Shown here in pieces: positions 12,578-25,557 of a stretch of DNA of 64,000 nucleotides. The stretch is from positions 20,619,639 through 20,683,638 of the forward strand of contig NC_083653.1 of NCBI RefSeq assembly GCF_963576545.1, in the 5' to 3' direction. The DNA is from Limanda limanda (taxonomy: Eukaryota > Chordata > Actinopteri > Pleuronectiformes > Pleuronectidae). Both the position numbers and the translations under genes were made by a program. Position 1 is the stretch's first letter. Each line of letters starts with the position of its first letter. The notes beneath the pieces are model-generated. The model did not search any database. It saw only the letters and a program-made list of their open reading frames with translations, and was not told the DNA's origin.

Positions 12578-13800
12578 ACATTTTGTTTCCTATTTTATTT
12601 AGGAAATATCTATATCTATTTTTTATATTTGTGCCTTCACAAAACACACTGCAGAAAACCCCTTGTATGTGTAAATGTATACCTGGCAATTAACTCTGGA
12701 TAAAATTTAATTTAATTTTGAGTGAGCTATTTTCACCTTTATTATACACTTATAAGCTTGAGACATGTCTTAGAGGTTCCTGTATGTGCACAAAATGGAA
12801 ACAGATAATCCCTTTCCCTGATCGCCATGTCTGCTCACCACTGGTGTTTAGTTGAAGACCGTCTGTATTCCCACTGCTGCTGCTGATGCTTCCTGTGTGC
12901 TTCTCTTGAAGATAATCCAAAACACCCTGATGCTGGAGGGGATTCACTGCTGGCTTCAAAACAAAGTTCAAAGTTCGAAATCCAAAACTTGGAGCAACGT
13001 CTGGTGTGAACCTACCACATAGCCCCCCTGAACATAAATGTTGGCATCCGTGCAGCTTGGAGGCACTGTTATTTTTAGGGTTTCAAAGTGAAGCTTATTT
13101 GGTGTGATCTGGATATTCGTACCATCCTGGTTTGCAAGAACCAATGACCGCTAGATCTGGAATGTCTCATCTTACTGCGTGGTCTACCTTGCAGCATTTT
13201 TACTTCCATCTGTGCCAAACCTCAACATTATTTCTTTTTATATTCCGTGGTTTCTTTGACAGGGAGAAAAAGCAGACCAGTGTAATGGAAGACTTGCACA
13301 CAAGCATCTCAATTTGTTTCAAGATTTGTTTCACAAGAAACTTAAAGGAATTTGATTATGTAAACAATCAACATTTGTTTTTATTTTATTTAGCTTTAGT
13401 AATAAAGCAGTAGCTAAAGGGAGACATGCACTCTATGATTTGAAACTGTTTCTGACCCAATTTCTGAGCTGCGCGACTCATTTTTTTAGTGAATTTCTGT
13501 CATCTCAGGCCTTCGTCAGCCTCTCACACAGACCAAGCAGCAGCTCGATTTCCCAAACTCAGCACCTTTTTTCTCCCTGCACCACTGTGGTTTATGGCTG
13601 AAAGCAAGGAAGAAAATGTTTTTAAAGTACAGTAAATTGTCACTGGCTATCCAGTTAATCTTGTATAATCCATACAGTAAAATGTTACTAGCTTACCTTG
13701 AAAAATGGACAAATCACACAGCCTATGTCCTGTCCTCCCTTAATCATTAACAACTCAAAATTTATATTATTTCCATACATTTCTGGTATCTTTTTGACAT
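12578..13800. other. Unassigned non-coding sequence
   Basis: No repeat ends, gene or fold identified. The 93-codon plus-strand frame at 13132-13413 has no recognisable domain. Confidence 0.5.
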
Positions 13801-14330
13801 TTAGTAACACTTCCTGTCTTTTCAGTTCCTAGTCATTGGATCAACTTCACCAGACACCTGTACGTGCTGAGTTCCTGACCCTGCTTTTGCGGCCAGGGAG
13901 CCCTTTTTATATAGTGTGCTCTTCCAGTGCCAGATTGTCTTCATTTCTTCATGTGCAAGTTATCTCGTGTTTGTCCTTCTGTGTTACTCCAGTGTGTAAC
14001 TGGATTTTTGCCTGCCTCTTGTCTGATTCCGTCTGATCTCGACTGCTGCTTTGTGTATGAGCTGGTTGAACCTCAGCGAAGATGATGTTTATTTAGCTAC
14101 ACCTGTTTGCCTGCGTGTTCTCTGTGCCTGTCTGCCATCGCCGCCACAGCTTCACACAGATGGGAACGCTTTTTTCGTCTGCTGCCATCTTTCATTTCTT
14201 CAGCAGAAGTTACGTGTTTCACATGCGCGTGATGTTTTTATTCACTCAATCTGTTTCCATTGCACTTTCCATTATGGCATCATCAATGCCCCAACTTTCT
14301 TACCTCCGCCCAGAGTAAACTAGTGTTGTT
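13801..14330 (+). repeat. Repeat-like segment, possibly a decayed LTR or LINE end
   Basis: The plus strand is rich in CCTG and CTGT words and includes TTTTTATATAGTGTG followed by GTTACTCCAGTGTGTAACTGG and GTCTGATTCCGTCTGATC. These phrases resemble promoter-proximal parts of fish LTR-type repeats as I recall them. No TG/CA ends or target duplications could be fixed, so family and boundaries are unknown. The 90-codon frame at 14051-14323 is not supported as a gene. Confidence 0.25.
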
Positions 14331-15480
14331 CCTTCTTCTGTGTCTTCATGCGCATTGAAATAGTTGGATGGAAATTGACTGTATGAGTATTTATGTCTGC
14401 CTGTTCCTGCGGTCAACTTGTCTGTTCAGTATCCTCAGCAGCTCAGCAGCACATCCACCACCCAATGCCTCAAAACATTTTTTACCGTTCTAGGGCCAAT
14501 GCTTAAGTAGAGTCAACCGTTCTACATGCGGACATTTATGTAAATTTAATGTGACGAGCCCCCGACCACCAGCGACTGCTCGTGTGAGGGAATCTCAGAC
14601 CCTTGGCTGTCTCTCTCAAACACTGTCAGCTTTGAAACCACCGGGTGGAACAGTTGTCTGTGATGGTAATTCGAATGACTCGGGACCCCCACGTTCCTCA
14701 GTTACAGTTCTGCCTCGTCTGTCTCGACACCGGCCGACTGTACCAGTGACCTAAATGGATCAGAATGACTGTGGACTATGCTGTCGGGAAGCTCTTATAG
14801 ATAACTTAGCTTGACAAGGTAATTGGTAAATGTGTGCGTTTGTGTGAAGTTACATGTTTAATTTAATTTTAAAAGTCTATTATTTATAATGTAAATAAAA
14901 TATATATTACAAAATACATTATACATATTATGTATATTTCAGAGAAGACATGTTGACATTTTATTATGAGTTAACTTTCCCTTGTAGCATTCATTTGGCT
15001 GAAGTCTGTGCAGTGATGATTGGCTTTTGTAGAGCTTTTCACATACAATTCCAACTGACAGGCCACTTCTGAAGATGCTGATAGAGATGTATAACTTCTA
15101 TTCAGGACAATTTCCTGTATCATTAAACATGGCAAACCTATTAGTTAGGAGGAGAATCCCACAAGAGATCAGCTAAATCAGATCCACTGCCGTAATCACA
15201 GAAAGAGGGATAGCGCCTCGCCGGCCCAGCAGCATCAAAGCAGATACAGGGAACTTAGCGAGGATCTTTGTGCATGGATAAACAGGATGATGGTTCACTC
15301 TGTGTACAGATAAAAGCTGCTCTCAAGTGCTGCCCTTTTACTCAGGCGTTCATTTGCAGTTGCCGTCACGAGTCGGTTAGCTTAATGCCCATAACCTTTA
15401 TCAAAGTGTGGCTTTGAACATTGTCTGATTGTGCGTTACCTTTCCCCATTAAAGTACTATAATACCTTTTACACAATACT
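14331..15480. other. Unassigned non-coding sequence
   Basis: No element assigned. Near 15400 the cluster CCTTTATCAAAG and TTTGAACATTGTCTGATTGTG contains TCF/LEF-like and SOX-like words, which is suggestive only. Confidence 0.45.
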
Positions 15481-15720
15481 TTAACAATAGAGGATTCAAA
15501 AGAGGCAATCATGGGTGGTTTTGTCTGCTCCTGTGATGGCTAATTGGTGCCTTTTGTGGCTCCGGAGGCAGACAATGTGACCTCTGAGAGTAAATCAAAG
15601 TACATTTTTAGGAGAGATTAATATTGGGCAGAAGGCGGGAAAGACATTTTCTTCAGACTATGATTATTCTCATTCTAACAAACCTTATCTATGCACATAT
15701 ATTTTATCTGGAAGTCCCTC
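15481..15720. promoter_or_regulatory. Possible conserved non-coding element
   Basis: A repeat-free block with GGCTAATTGGTGCC, AGAGTAAATCAAAG, GAGATTAATATTGG and GATTATTCTCATTC. The spacing of TAAT-type cores in otherwise complex sequence resembles developmental enhancers. This is a judgement on texture, and cross-species alignment would decide. Confidence 0.2.
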
Positions 15721-18700
15721 CAGAATAACTAAAATCATGTGTGACACCTGATCCTGGACCTCCTATCTCTGCAGTCTTTTTATCTGTTAAAGTGTGCATT
15801 TGATAACAGTAATGTGAAACTTGGGTTCTGGAGTCTCCCTGTATGTTCACAGAGCGGGGGCTCTGGTTCAAATAAGAGTGCCTGCAGAGCTGGACGTGTA
15901 GTGGCATAGCTTTTGTTGTGAGTTTATTGACATTTCGCACACCAGTAAATGAGCAGGTCCTGGCCCTTGGCCCTCGATGTGGGTGCAACACCACAGAGCA
16001 AATTAACATCAGCTCATGAGGGAAAGACTACATGGATTTTATGTTACATAAATATAGAGTCCTTTCTGATAAGCTGTGCATCGTATATCACCACCAACAG
16101 TATCTGTTTGTTCTGAAAACCAAGGAGGCTATGTTCTCATTGCAGTTTGTAGCAGCTAACAGCCAACATTCTGTTTGTCTGCATGATTATGCCAAAAGAA
16201 TTTAACCAATTTGTTAACTTGGTGGAAGGAAATTGTAGACCAATTTTTTTTTCCACTGTCTTTAACAATGTCAAAGAGGCCGTTATTTGACATGTGAACC
16301 AATTCTCCAAAGAAGAAGGCATGAATCCTGATGACAAAATTAGGCACATTTAGGTGCAGCTTGATTGAATTTAAGGTGCTTGTCAAGCCTAGGTGGATGA
16401 TATGCACTCTGCTAAGTGTTGTTAATCTTTTCAATGAATTCTCTTCATTCAGGATTCATACTCTGCCATTCCATGTTGGCCCTGAGAGCTCAAAGTACTG
16501 CAGCTCAACAAAACACGAGCAAATGAGGAAAACTGCTTGAGAAATGCACCAGAGGTCAAAATAACCGGAGATACTTCGGTGCATGTCCCAGCTATGTTCA
16601 TCACTTATTTTTTGAGTTCCATGAAAAATCTTCTGTTGTCATGTGGTTGTAATTTCTATTGCTGGATTGTGTTTTGTAGCTTTGTGCTGTGTGGTCTATT
16701 TGCATGTGTTGTCTTAAGTTGGGTTGAATGCAAATGTGTTGCTAACTGCAACCTTTTACCCTTGAGTGTGTGTTGTTCTTTGGCTTCACCCATTGAGTTT
16801 GAACTCTAATGAGATTTGTTCTGTCCCCAGTGCCAGAGAACTATGCATCCAACAAATGTTGTGTAACTAAAACCCCAGTTTACCATGCACACATACCCAC
16901 AAACAGAAAGCGGTTGTGGTTTTTGGCGACCACGATGATGTGTGTGATCTATGAACCAACACATCACAACAAACTGATGCTGACAACAACAAGTCCGTAC
17001 AGCCAAAAGTTTTCAGGGTACACAGATTGATAAAAACATTCCTGAAATAAATCACCAGCGAACACAGACCACTAAAACCAAGTACAATCTGAGAGGGACC
17101 TTCCTCTACAGGCGACTAAAACATGAGGATAGGAGAGATTTACAGTTTGATGGTCATAACACTCCTGTTGGTCAGATGTCTCTTGTCCATATGGCTCATT
17201 AAGATTAATGTCCATGACTAAAACATTTGGACACCAAAGCTCCCAGATGCTGGTGTGTTTGTCTGAGAGTCAGAAGTAGCCTGAGGTGCAAATGGAGCTG
17301 TCTCTTGTCCCTGACAGACTGTGAAGACTGCTGATGCGTTTAGTTCTTTTAAGAACAGGAAAGTTTGTCGACTTTGACTGGTCTGCGGCTTTCTTGACAG
17401 GCAGCACCTCTGTCCTTGGGAGGACGCCGTTCATGCATTTGGTTAGGACGGCTGCGGCTGATGCCTGGGTCTTTGTCTCACTTTATTAAATTACAGTCGC
17501 TGTCAATAAACTGACAAGACTTGCCTGTTTCCTGCATAATGCCTGAGAATGTACTGGAGAGTTGCAGAGAAGGTTTCTCAGAGCGCTGCAGTGTTTCCAT
17601 CACTGTTTTAGAAGCATCTGTGTTCTTTTCTCATCATGTCTATCAGTTAAGATAGTTTGTACTCAACACCGAGTAATTGCTGAGACTGGAAACAGAGAAA
17701 CTAAAACAAGTCAATCTGGAGGAGAGCTCTCCTCTTCTTTGTTTCAGCAGTTTTGGGTCATAATTTCACCATTTTCTTAAAATGATCTAAAAGATTTGTA
17801 CAACTGACTGAGCATGATTCTTTCTCCATCATACTTTTTCAGCAATAACTGGAGAAAGGGACCAATTACTGTGACATAGTTATGGGGTCACTGGGTTCAT
17901 AGTAAGGGTTTTCTGGGTGGATGACTGTGGATTTGTTGGAAGACCTGGATACCAGACTCAAAGAGGAAAAAGCTACTCACCAAACACATAAGCCAGCTTC
18001 TAGGTTTGTCTCTGCGTTGGGTGGTCCACTCCACACGCCCATTAGTGTTTCTCCTGCTGGACCCACAGGCTTGTTCACAGCCACAGGCTTTACATTGCCA
18101 AACATACAGTAGTCTAAAATAGACTAAAAATAAGAATGTTGAAAGAAAGAATGATAACAATAATCTTATTTAAGGCCCTTTCAAGAAGCCACAGGTCGAT
18201 GGTGGAAGGCAAACAATGTTGAGCTGCTGAAAGGGGCCGCAGATGAGAAAATGTGTCATTCTGGTGGGCAATTACCAATTATGTATTTTTGTTGGAGGGC
18301 TGGTTGGCATCGAGATACACTTTAACAGAGCAGGGACGAGTTTGTGAAATCCCTTAAATGAAAGAAGAGAATGAATGTGCACCACCTGCTCCGATGTGAC
18401 AGTTATAAATGGAATGAAGAGGTTCAATGGAGTCTACTGAGGAAAATGTGTCCAGCTGGTGACGAGTGTGTTTAGTCACAATACAGGTAGATAGGACTCG
18501 GATTATCAATATTATGTGTTAAATAAAAAATATTTGTGGATCATATTCACACATTATATCCCAATATGAGATTCAATCAGTCAACAATTACTCTATCAGC
18601 AGTTTTTTTCCATTTGAATCTGGCAAATGCAGCTGAATGTACAACAAAAATGTCAACATAAACAATTTGACTCCGTTTAAATTAATTGTAATTCACTGTA

Positions 18701-19852
18701 GACATGGCACTAAGGTGGATCATTTTGTGACAAATAACATTTTGCAACATTACACAAGGTAAATATTATGATGGTAAGATCTTGTACATTGAACGGACTG
18801 CACTGTCTACTCCTGGCAATATATGACGGACTGCACACTGGGAGCACCGGGACATTTCCCTCTGGCCTGATAGACCCCTGGCCTTGAGCTGATAACTTGA
18901 CCAGCAATAATGTAAGAAGCAGGAATGAGATGATGGACCTTTCAAATCCACTTAACTGAAATCCGACGTAACCGACGTAATCACGGTGGCAGCGTGATGT
19001 CCCTCGGCGACGGACATAGCTGCCAAAGATATTACATCTCCACTATCTGAACTCGTTGTAGCAGCAGTTCATCCACTTCTGAGAGTATTGCAACAAGTTC
19101 CCGGTGAAATGGAAGGCAGTGGCAGAAGAAAAGGAAAGGTAGAGCAGAGAGGGAGAGAATTAAGAAGATAGAAGCTCTTGCCTCAGATGCAGCTAGCCAG
19201 CTACATACTGCAAAATAAGACATGTTTATCAGGAGGAGAACAGGTCAGTCAAGGGACACTAACTGGGTGCAGCAGTACAGAACTGTGGTCTAACCTGCCT
19301 CCACTCCGGAATACATGGTCAAACTAGCCCCCACTCATTTCATCTAAGTTAATAGTGTGTTAGAGTGATTTCAAAATAAAAAAGTGACCTTCCTGTAAGT
19401 GGGATGTCAATATAATGAGGTGAGATAACAAATGAAATAATGAATCAATTAAAATACACACAAATAAATTCAACAAAGTTAATTAATTATCAGTAATTAC
19501 AAAACATTACGACTGTGTGAAACGATTTCAGAGAAAATTTTGACTTAAAACATTAATTATTTCTCATTACCACTGTGTGAATAACTTTATAATGAAGAAA
19601 AACATAAATTCAAGCAACTACATTGAGTCATTAAGAAACTACCTGTTTCCACAGACTAATTTCACTTCATAATGACAGTTCACCACTTCAGATTTTCACC
19701 CAGACAATATCAGGATAATCTGATTTCAAAGTTAAAGCTCTTGGAAATACTTTCTTGTCACCGTTTTGGTTGTGGAAACAAAGAGGGAGATTCAAATGGC
19801 AGTTGACAAAGATGATGTTGAAGTGTATTTCTGGTCAGCCGAGAGGTTGATG
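15721..19852. other. Unassigned non-coding sequence
   Basis: Four kilobases without a supported element. Frames of 60-101 codons occur on both strands (15704-16009 minus, 16537-16809 plus, 17897-18160 minus) and none has a recognisable domain. A CTGTCCCCAG acceptor-like word near 16830 has no matching donor in an open frame. Confidence 0.5.
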
Positions 19853-20329
19853 TGGTTGTAGAAGTTGATGGTGAAGGTAAGGAACGCGGACCCAGTACTA
19901 ACAAGTATAATAATGTTTATTACACAGAAGTTTCACAGGTCAGGACGAGCTCTAGAACTCAGAGAAATCACACAGCCAAATGGTGAAGTCTGACAGGCCG
20001 TGGTCAAACACACATTATAGAGAGGTTAGTTCCACCCATGGCTTCGGGTAACATGTCATCCCACCTAAGGCCTCCTAATAAGGACGTGTTTTGTACATGA
20101 AGATGAAAATACAATGGTCAAGGATCTTCCCTTCACCTCCATCCATTTGCTGATCAGAGGTCATTCTCTAGGTCAAAGGGCCTTCCAAACAAGGAAAGAC
20201 CTACTTGCATAAACAACTGAAAGACTCTCTGAGAATGTCTGAGAGTCACCAAAATAGACATCATAAATATCAGCCTGTCATTCTATTTAAACACATGCTA
20301 AAATCTTTTACTCTAGTGAATACACTACA
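19853..20329 (-). mobile_element. Solo LTR candidate, minus strand
   Basis: Read on the minus strand, this 477-bp segment begins TGTAGTG and ends ACAACCA, the TG...CA form expected of a long terminal repeat, and is flanked on both sides by the same three bases (ATG on the plus strand). It has a TATA-like CTCTATAATG, then about 100 bp later AATAAA (plus-strand TTTATT at 19916-19921), placed about 60 bp before the 3' end. That is the layout of an LTR with promoter and polyadenylation signal. No internal retroelement genes or second LTR are seen, so it would be a solo copy left by recombination. The three-base duplication is short, so confidence is moderate. Confidence 0.5.
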
Positions 20330-20529
20330 ATGTCATTGAAAAGATGGCAGAGCAGAGGACAGTGAGTAACTGCACCGCCTACTTGTTTACTGGTCTGGTT
20401 ACATCAACAAATAGGGTTAGCCTACAAAAGCAGAGGTCTGGTGGTTTGTGTGAAAAGGGTGGCCTGGAGAGGAAGCAAATTCCCAGTTGAATTATGGTCC
20501 CTGTCCGCCCCTGGTAGAGTATGTATCAA
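20330..20529. other. Short unassigned spacer
   Basis: Sequence between the solo-LTR candidate and the SINE copy, with nothing recognisable. Confidence 0.5.
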
Positions 20530-20695
20530 AGGTAAAGTGGTTATAGAGCGGTTCGATTCCAGGCCATGGTATGGTAAGTATAGAGGCACTTTATGAGGGT
20601 GAGTGTGAATTGGTTTATGGGAATGTGTGTAAAGCGCTGCAAGAGTTTGTTAAGACTAAAAGGAATGAGGTCAATAAAGTCAATCTGCTTTATTC
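20530..20695 (+). repeat. Degenerate tRNA-derived SINE
   Basis: GGTTCGATTCC at 20550-20560 is a perfect RNA polymerase III B-box, as in tRNA-derived SINE heads. Downstream GGGAATGTGTGTAAAGCGCT and GTTAAGACTAAAA match the 3' part of the same SINE family whose tail is seen at 61452-61505 (GTAAAGTGCTTTGAG, CAAGACTAGACAAATACAG). The A-box region is poor and the middle is shortened. The 61-codon frame over it is not a gene. Confidence 0.6.
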
Positions 20696-22080
20696 ATATT
20701 TCAAAATGACGGTCCTAGACAACAATGAATTTCCTCTGAGAACAGCCTCTCCATAGGATTTCTGTCAAGCTGTCAGTCTGATATGATGGAGATAGTCCTG
20801 TGTTTAAAGAGGTATAAAAAGAAGTGAATTTCATTGGCCATAACTGTCACAACCTTTATCCGCTGTTTTAATGTATGATAATAAATTCTTTCTTATCCCA
20901 CAGCAGTTTCACATCAGCTGCAGGTATGCTTGGTTCAGCTGGCAAGAAAAACATCACGGTACATTTGGCACACCCGTACTAAGAGAGCAAAGGGGAAGGT
21001 GCACTTCACTGTACTCTAAGTTTGATTAAATAAGACCCAGGTTGTGCCCTCCATTTTAATAGACATTATGAGTTACAAACCATTACATCTTCAAAATGCA
21101 GTTGGTTAAATTAGCTAATTAGTGCACAGATGAAGTAAATTGACAAATAACAGCAATCAAAAGGCTTCTTCTTAAAAACAAGTAAAGGCCAGAATGTTCT
21201 AAGTGTCAGTATCTTGCCAGGTCACTGAGACATTGGAATTAATCAAAAACTCCATCAAAGTCCTGCAGATATATTACATTTTGAGTTATAGAGTCATAAA
21301 GGCCCCTCTTATTGCTCTTTTAAGTGTTAGAAGTCATGATTGGGGCAATTTTGAACTAAGTGACGAAGAAAATTGTCTCATATGGCTGGTTTAATACAGC
21401 CAGCCTTCAAGATGGCAATAGAAGTCATCGTTCCATCAATGAATTGTTTCTCAAAGACCGTTGCTTTTTCTTCTGATTGTATCATACGCATGAGGCTGTG
21501 TAAGTTTGTAAAGCCAAGACTGTCAGCGACAAATTCATACACGTGTGAAGTCGGACGACACAGTGTCACAGAAGAGAGGGAGGCATCTGAGGACAAGAGA
21601 CGTTTTTTCTGCAGGAATGAGTGTTTTTATTAAAGGGGAACTAGTGCAAATCCACCTGGCTGCAGAAAGCTACACATAAACCACCACATTGCTCTCTAAG
21701 TCTGTTTGGTGTAACATCTAGATTGGCTGCTGATTCACTCCAAATGATAGCCTTAAGTGACTTCACAGGTAATATCCCAGCTTCCCTCAGTCTGGGGTTC
21801 TTTCTATCAGCTGGTATCCAGTGTCTAAATGCCTTCAGACTGAGCTGGGAATAAAATTATTCTTTTAAAATTGGAGACTTTCCTCACCCTGACAGTTCCC
21901 GTGTACAGCATATCAACCAGGAAAAGAAAGGTAATAACCAGCGTTGGTCCAAGGGGAGGAGAGTCAGCCAGTTATAGCCAGTCCGTCCTCCTCTTACCCT
22001 ATTTACCCACTGTGCTAATGATAGCTCATCTCTTAGAGACATTTTACAGATCGAAATGCCCACAGACTGAATGTAACTGA
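20696..22080. other. Unassigned non-coding sequence
   Basis: Nothing identified. Overlapping opposite-strand frames at 21373-21633 and 21378-21596 are mutual shadows without a domain. Confidence 0.5.
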
Positions 22081-22400
22081 AACATCCAACAACAACCCTG
22101 CTGCAGCTTTATGTTTCGGTTGATATGAGGTAAATGAGATCATGCTAAGGAGATTAGTGGATCTCATTCCCTTCCCTTGATTAATTTCCTGTAACGTGTT
22201 AATTAACATGGCTTTACTAATAAACTTTCTTTCTTTGGCTGACTTCCCTAACTGGGCTGACCACAATCAATCAGACGAATGCATTTCGGCAACACAGGTT
22301 GGCAGTCAGTCATTAGTCACTGTGAGTAATGCCACCATGACGGCCCTCCATTAAGATAATATAAATCTCCTACATTAATACAGATGAGCAAAATGGCTTA
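22081..22400. promoter_or_regulatory. Possible conserved non-coding element
   Basis: The block has TTGATTAATTTCC, GTGTTAATTAACATGG, CAGTCATTAGTCAC and TACATTAATACAG, repeated TAAT cores in complex sequence with no repeat signature. GTTAATTAAC is itself a palindromic homeodomain/HNF1-like site. The call rests on texture alone. Confidence 0.25.
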
Positions 22401-23339
22401 TTGGTTAACTGAAAGGTCGACTCAGAGTCAAGGTCGCGCCCACTTACCCTTGTGCGAACAATTCCATCTGAACATGAGTGTAATACAAAATACACTGTAT
22501 AGCCTCCCGCTGTGCAATAACTGAAGTTTCATTCTGGGATCAAAGCTAATAACTAATTGAAGATCCTGAGGGGTAGGATCAGGAAGCAGACTGGGCTGAA
22601 GGCTGGCAGCTGGGAATGAGCCTGGAGTCTAGCCCAAGCAGCGGTAGAGCCATTCTAGGAAGATTCCAGGCCGAGATTGGGGTTGTCTGCTGGGTCCATT
22701 GTAGCAAAAGGGCGCATGCCTATGAAGCCTACTCACAAACATTAGCGTGAGCCATCAAAAAAACCCAATAATCTTTTATTTTATCCAGGACATGTATCAT
22801 CTTCGTTTAAACGACACACTAAACGCAGCCCAATGCATGTTTGTACTCTTCAAGTTTATTTAGCTGTGTAGTACCTGTGTGAGTAGAGAAACTGTGTAAT
22901 GGCCTCTGGGTTCTCCCAAAATGTGGGCGACCTCCAGGTCCCTGCTGTTCCTGAACGGCTCCAGTATAGACACATATGGATTACTGGAGCTGCTGTTCAA
23001 CTAATGTGATGCTCACTTTACATCTGTCTGCATGGAGAAGGTGTAAGCGGATTACTTGTTTCTTAACTGAAGGTGGCCCTGCTTGCTTTCTGCACACAAC
23101 AGTGGGAGATGACAGATATGACAGACAGAGATAAGCGGATTATGTTTTTCTAAATGAAAACAGTCATTGAATGTTTGCATGTTTCAATGTGTGTTAAGCA
23201 AGTGGACTGAAGCAGTTTGTCATTAGTCAAAGCTTAGAGGCCTGGATACTTTGTTGCTTGACTTTGCTCCTGAAACAACACCATGGCAGGGAGGTGGCAA
23301 CATCAACTGTACTCTTTAATGGCAATCAGCCACAGGCAT
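22401..23339. other. Unassigned non-coding sequence
   Basis: No element recognised between the AT-rich block and the start of the transposon nest. Confidence 0.45.
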
Positions 23340-23528
23340 GAATTTCCTGCTACATATTGTCATAATAAATCTTGAGTGTTTGCAATGTACTGGATAGCAC
23401 TTTATTAATGGTCTCAAAGTTGCCTCCACAAGAAAACATTCCCAACACAATGACACGGCCAGCAATGTGGACTGTTGACACAGGGCAGGTCTGCTCCATA
23501 GATTCAAGCTGTTTACTCCTGATTCAGA
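23340..23528 (-). pseudogene. Tc1-like transposase fossil, C-terminal part
   Basis: Read on the minus strand, one frame gives ESMEQTCPVSTVH, then VLGMFSCGG, then a stop. This matches the Tc1/mariner catalytic-core pattern in which an HESM-type segment precedes a V.VWGMFS motif. It continues the fragment at 25558-25740, whose frame ends in WSDESVFLL, the motif that normally lies just upstream in the same protein. The two halves are separated by the hAT element, so the transposase was interrupted by that insertion. Frameshifts and stops show it was already, or has since become, non-functional. Confidence 0.7.
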
Positions 23529-23536
23529 CTCTACAG
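23529..23536. repeat. Left 8-bp target duplication of the hAT element
   Basis: CTCTACAG here is identical to the eight bases after the right end of the hAT element (25550-25557). Eight bases is the duplication size of the hAT superfamily. Confidence 0.95.
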
Positions 23537-23747
23537 CAGTGATGCCAGGGTTACGGCCCGCGGGCCGGACCCGGCCCGACTGTACATCACATCCGGCCCG
23601 AGGGTGATAAGGGGAGAATATAAATTTTAATTTAATTTTGATGGAATTTAAAAAAAAAAAAAAAATTAAAATTTTCGGTGGACTCCGTTAGTCGGTCTGT
23701 TGCTGCTGCCCGCCTCAGCTGCAGCAGCGCCGGTAGTGCTGATCGAG

Positions 23748-24030
23748 ATGTTGTCAAAGAAGAGGAAGGTCGACACTGAAGCTCGCATCTTTCAGGATAG
23801 ATGGAGAGAAAATTATTTCTTTTGGGAAGTAGGAGGCAAACCCGTGTGTCTTATCTGTCGTCAACAAGTGGCTGTACTAAAGGAGTACAACATCAAACGA
23901 CACTACGAGACCCACGCCGAGAAATACGGCGAGTACACAGGGCAACTCCGGACTCAAAAGCTAAACGAGCTAGCATCATCGCTACAGAAACAGCAAGCCG
24001 TGTTCTCCAAATGTCGAGATACACACGAAG
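23748..24030 (+). pseudogene. hAT transposase first exon (GTF2IRD2-like)
   Basis: Starts at the second ATG of a longer frame, where the sequence reads MLSKKRKVDTEARIFQDRW. Residues 4-7 (KKRK) form a basic nuclear-localisation-like cluster. C34 and C37 with H52 and H56 form a C2H2 zinc finger of the BED-like type found at the N-terminus of hAT transposases and their domesticated relatives such as GTF2IRD2. The frame stays open to a stop at 24089, but similarity to the family seems to end at a GAAG/GTTCG junction near 24030, which could be a weak splice donor. The rest of the transposase is missing here, so this is a truncated remnant. In an intact element the finger binds the transposon ends. 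Confidence 0.75.
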
Positions 24031-24293
24031 GTTCGTTTTATTTTAATACATATTGTAACGAACTGATAGTTGAGTTCTGTTCTGTTTGACTGCTTGATAT
24101 GTGGTTGTTATGAATGTTCCGCTAAGTACACCGTGTTGAATAAGTACTGAGATGTCCTGAGTGTCTGTGAATAGGTCGGGGTCGGACATGTGACAGTTCT
24201 TGACCAATGGCTGTGTGGGATGACAGGCTCTCATTGGCTGGTTCGTTGGCGTGTCAGGGGTGAATGAGGAAGTGGAGGGAGAAGACGAGTGTT

Positions 24294-24436
<143 letters not shown>

Positions 24437-24930
24437 TACTTTCCGAAAGGAAATTAAGTTGTCATAGCAGCCGGTACATTTGAATACAATAAAATACAAA
24501 AATACAATACAATAGAATAAAATAAAAAATATTGAGGTAGAAAGAATAAAAAACAGATGGTAATGTTATTGTTAGACAGTATATAAGAATAGTACAGTAT
24601 ATATAGTATATAATATAACATAATATATATTTATATATGATAGTAATTATACCAATATAAAAGCAGTATATAGTAATAATGGCAGCAACAGTATATATAC
24701 TAATAATAGTAATAGTGATATAATAATAGTAATTATAACATGTACACATGTATAAATATGTGTATATAGACTTATGTATACAAAGAATATACAGAGAGTA
24801 TGATATATTTTATAATTTCCAGTGTGATATGGGGGGGAGGGAATAAAAGGGGCTGGGGTTGACTGATAGCCAGGCTAGTGCCATAAAGGCACATGGGTGT
24901 GTGGAAATATGGGTTGGTGACTGGTGATGA
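24437..24930 (-). mobile_element. LINE-like 3' end with GATA tail, inserted in the hAT element
   Basis: Read on the minus strand, the sequence ends in AATTTCCTTTCGGAAAGTAA followed by TCTATC repeats. This resembles the GGGATCAATAAAGT plus (ATCT)n tails of fish Rex1/CR1-type LINEs. The body to 24780 is AT-rich and low in complexity (ATAATA, TATAGTA runs), like their 3' untranslated regions. No reverse-transcriptase coding remains, and the inner boundary is not clear. Lying wholly within the hAT ends, it arrived after the hAT element, unless it was carried along with it. Confidence 0.5.
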
Positions 24931-25549
24931 CTGGCAAAGTTAATGTGCCTCATCTGTTATTGAGCCAATTTAGTTTTTAGATAGCTCATATTTGCCTATT
25001 TTTTCAAGAACCGTTTTGTTTTACTAATTCCTACTGGATATTCAATCACATGGTCTAATGTTGGACTACTTATTCTGGCGCTTTCTTTCTGTGACTCGTT
25101 TAGGCCTACTTGGCCTGGCCTTCTTTTAATTGGCGTTATTTTGCATTGACTTGTTTTCATGTGCAAGCCTTCAATAAATATAATAAAAGTAATTAACAGT
25201 TTACACTTGTGTTATTTATAGGAAATGTGTTTTGTTGGCACCTAGTCTATTTTGTTGCATTTCTAATTTATAAATGTAGGCTACTTGCATGGATAGGAAA
25301 ATGTAACATTTTTAGAGGGTAACTGTCTCCTGCTTTAGGCTATGTAATTTTAGGCCTCATTGTGAGGCTATTTTGGTGCCGATGCAATTTCTTATTGATG
25401 TGTAGGCCTTCATGAATAATTTCAAATAACCTACCTATCCATGTGTTGAGTCAGTGTTTGGCCTTTTCAGTCCGAAAGTGTAATCCGGCCCCCTGAGGTC
25501 TTGCTTGAAAAAATCTGGCCCCCTGTCCAATTTCACCCTGGCATCCCTG

Positions 25550-25557
25550 CTCTACAG
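25550..25557. repeat. Right 8-bp target duplication of the hAT element
   Basis: CTCTACAG, identical to 23529-23536. Confidence 0.95.
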
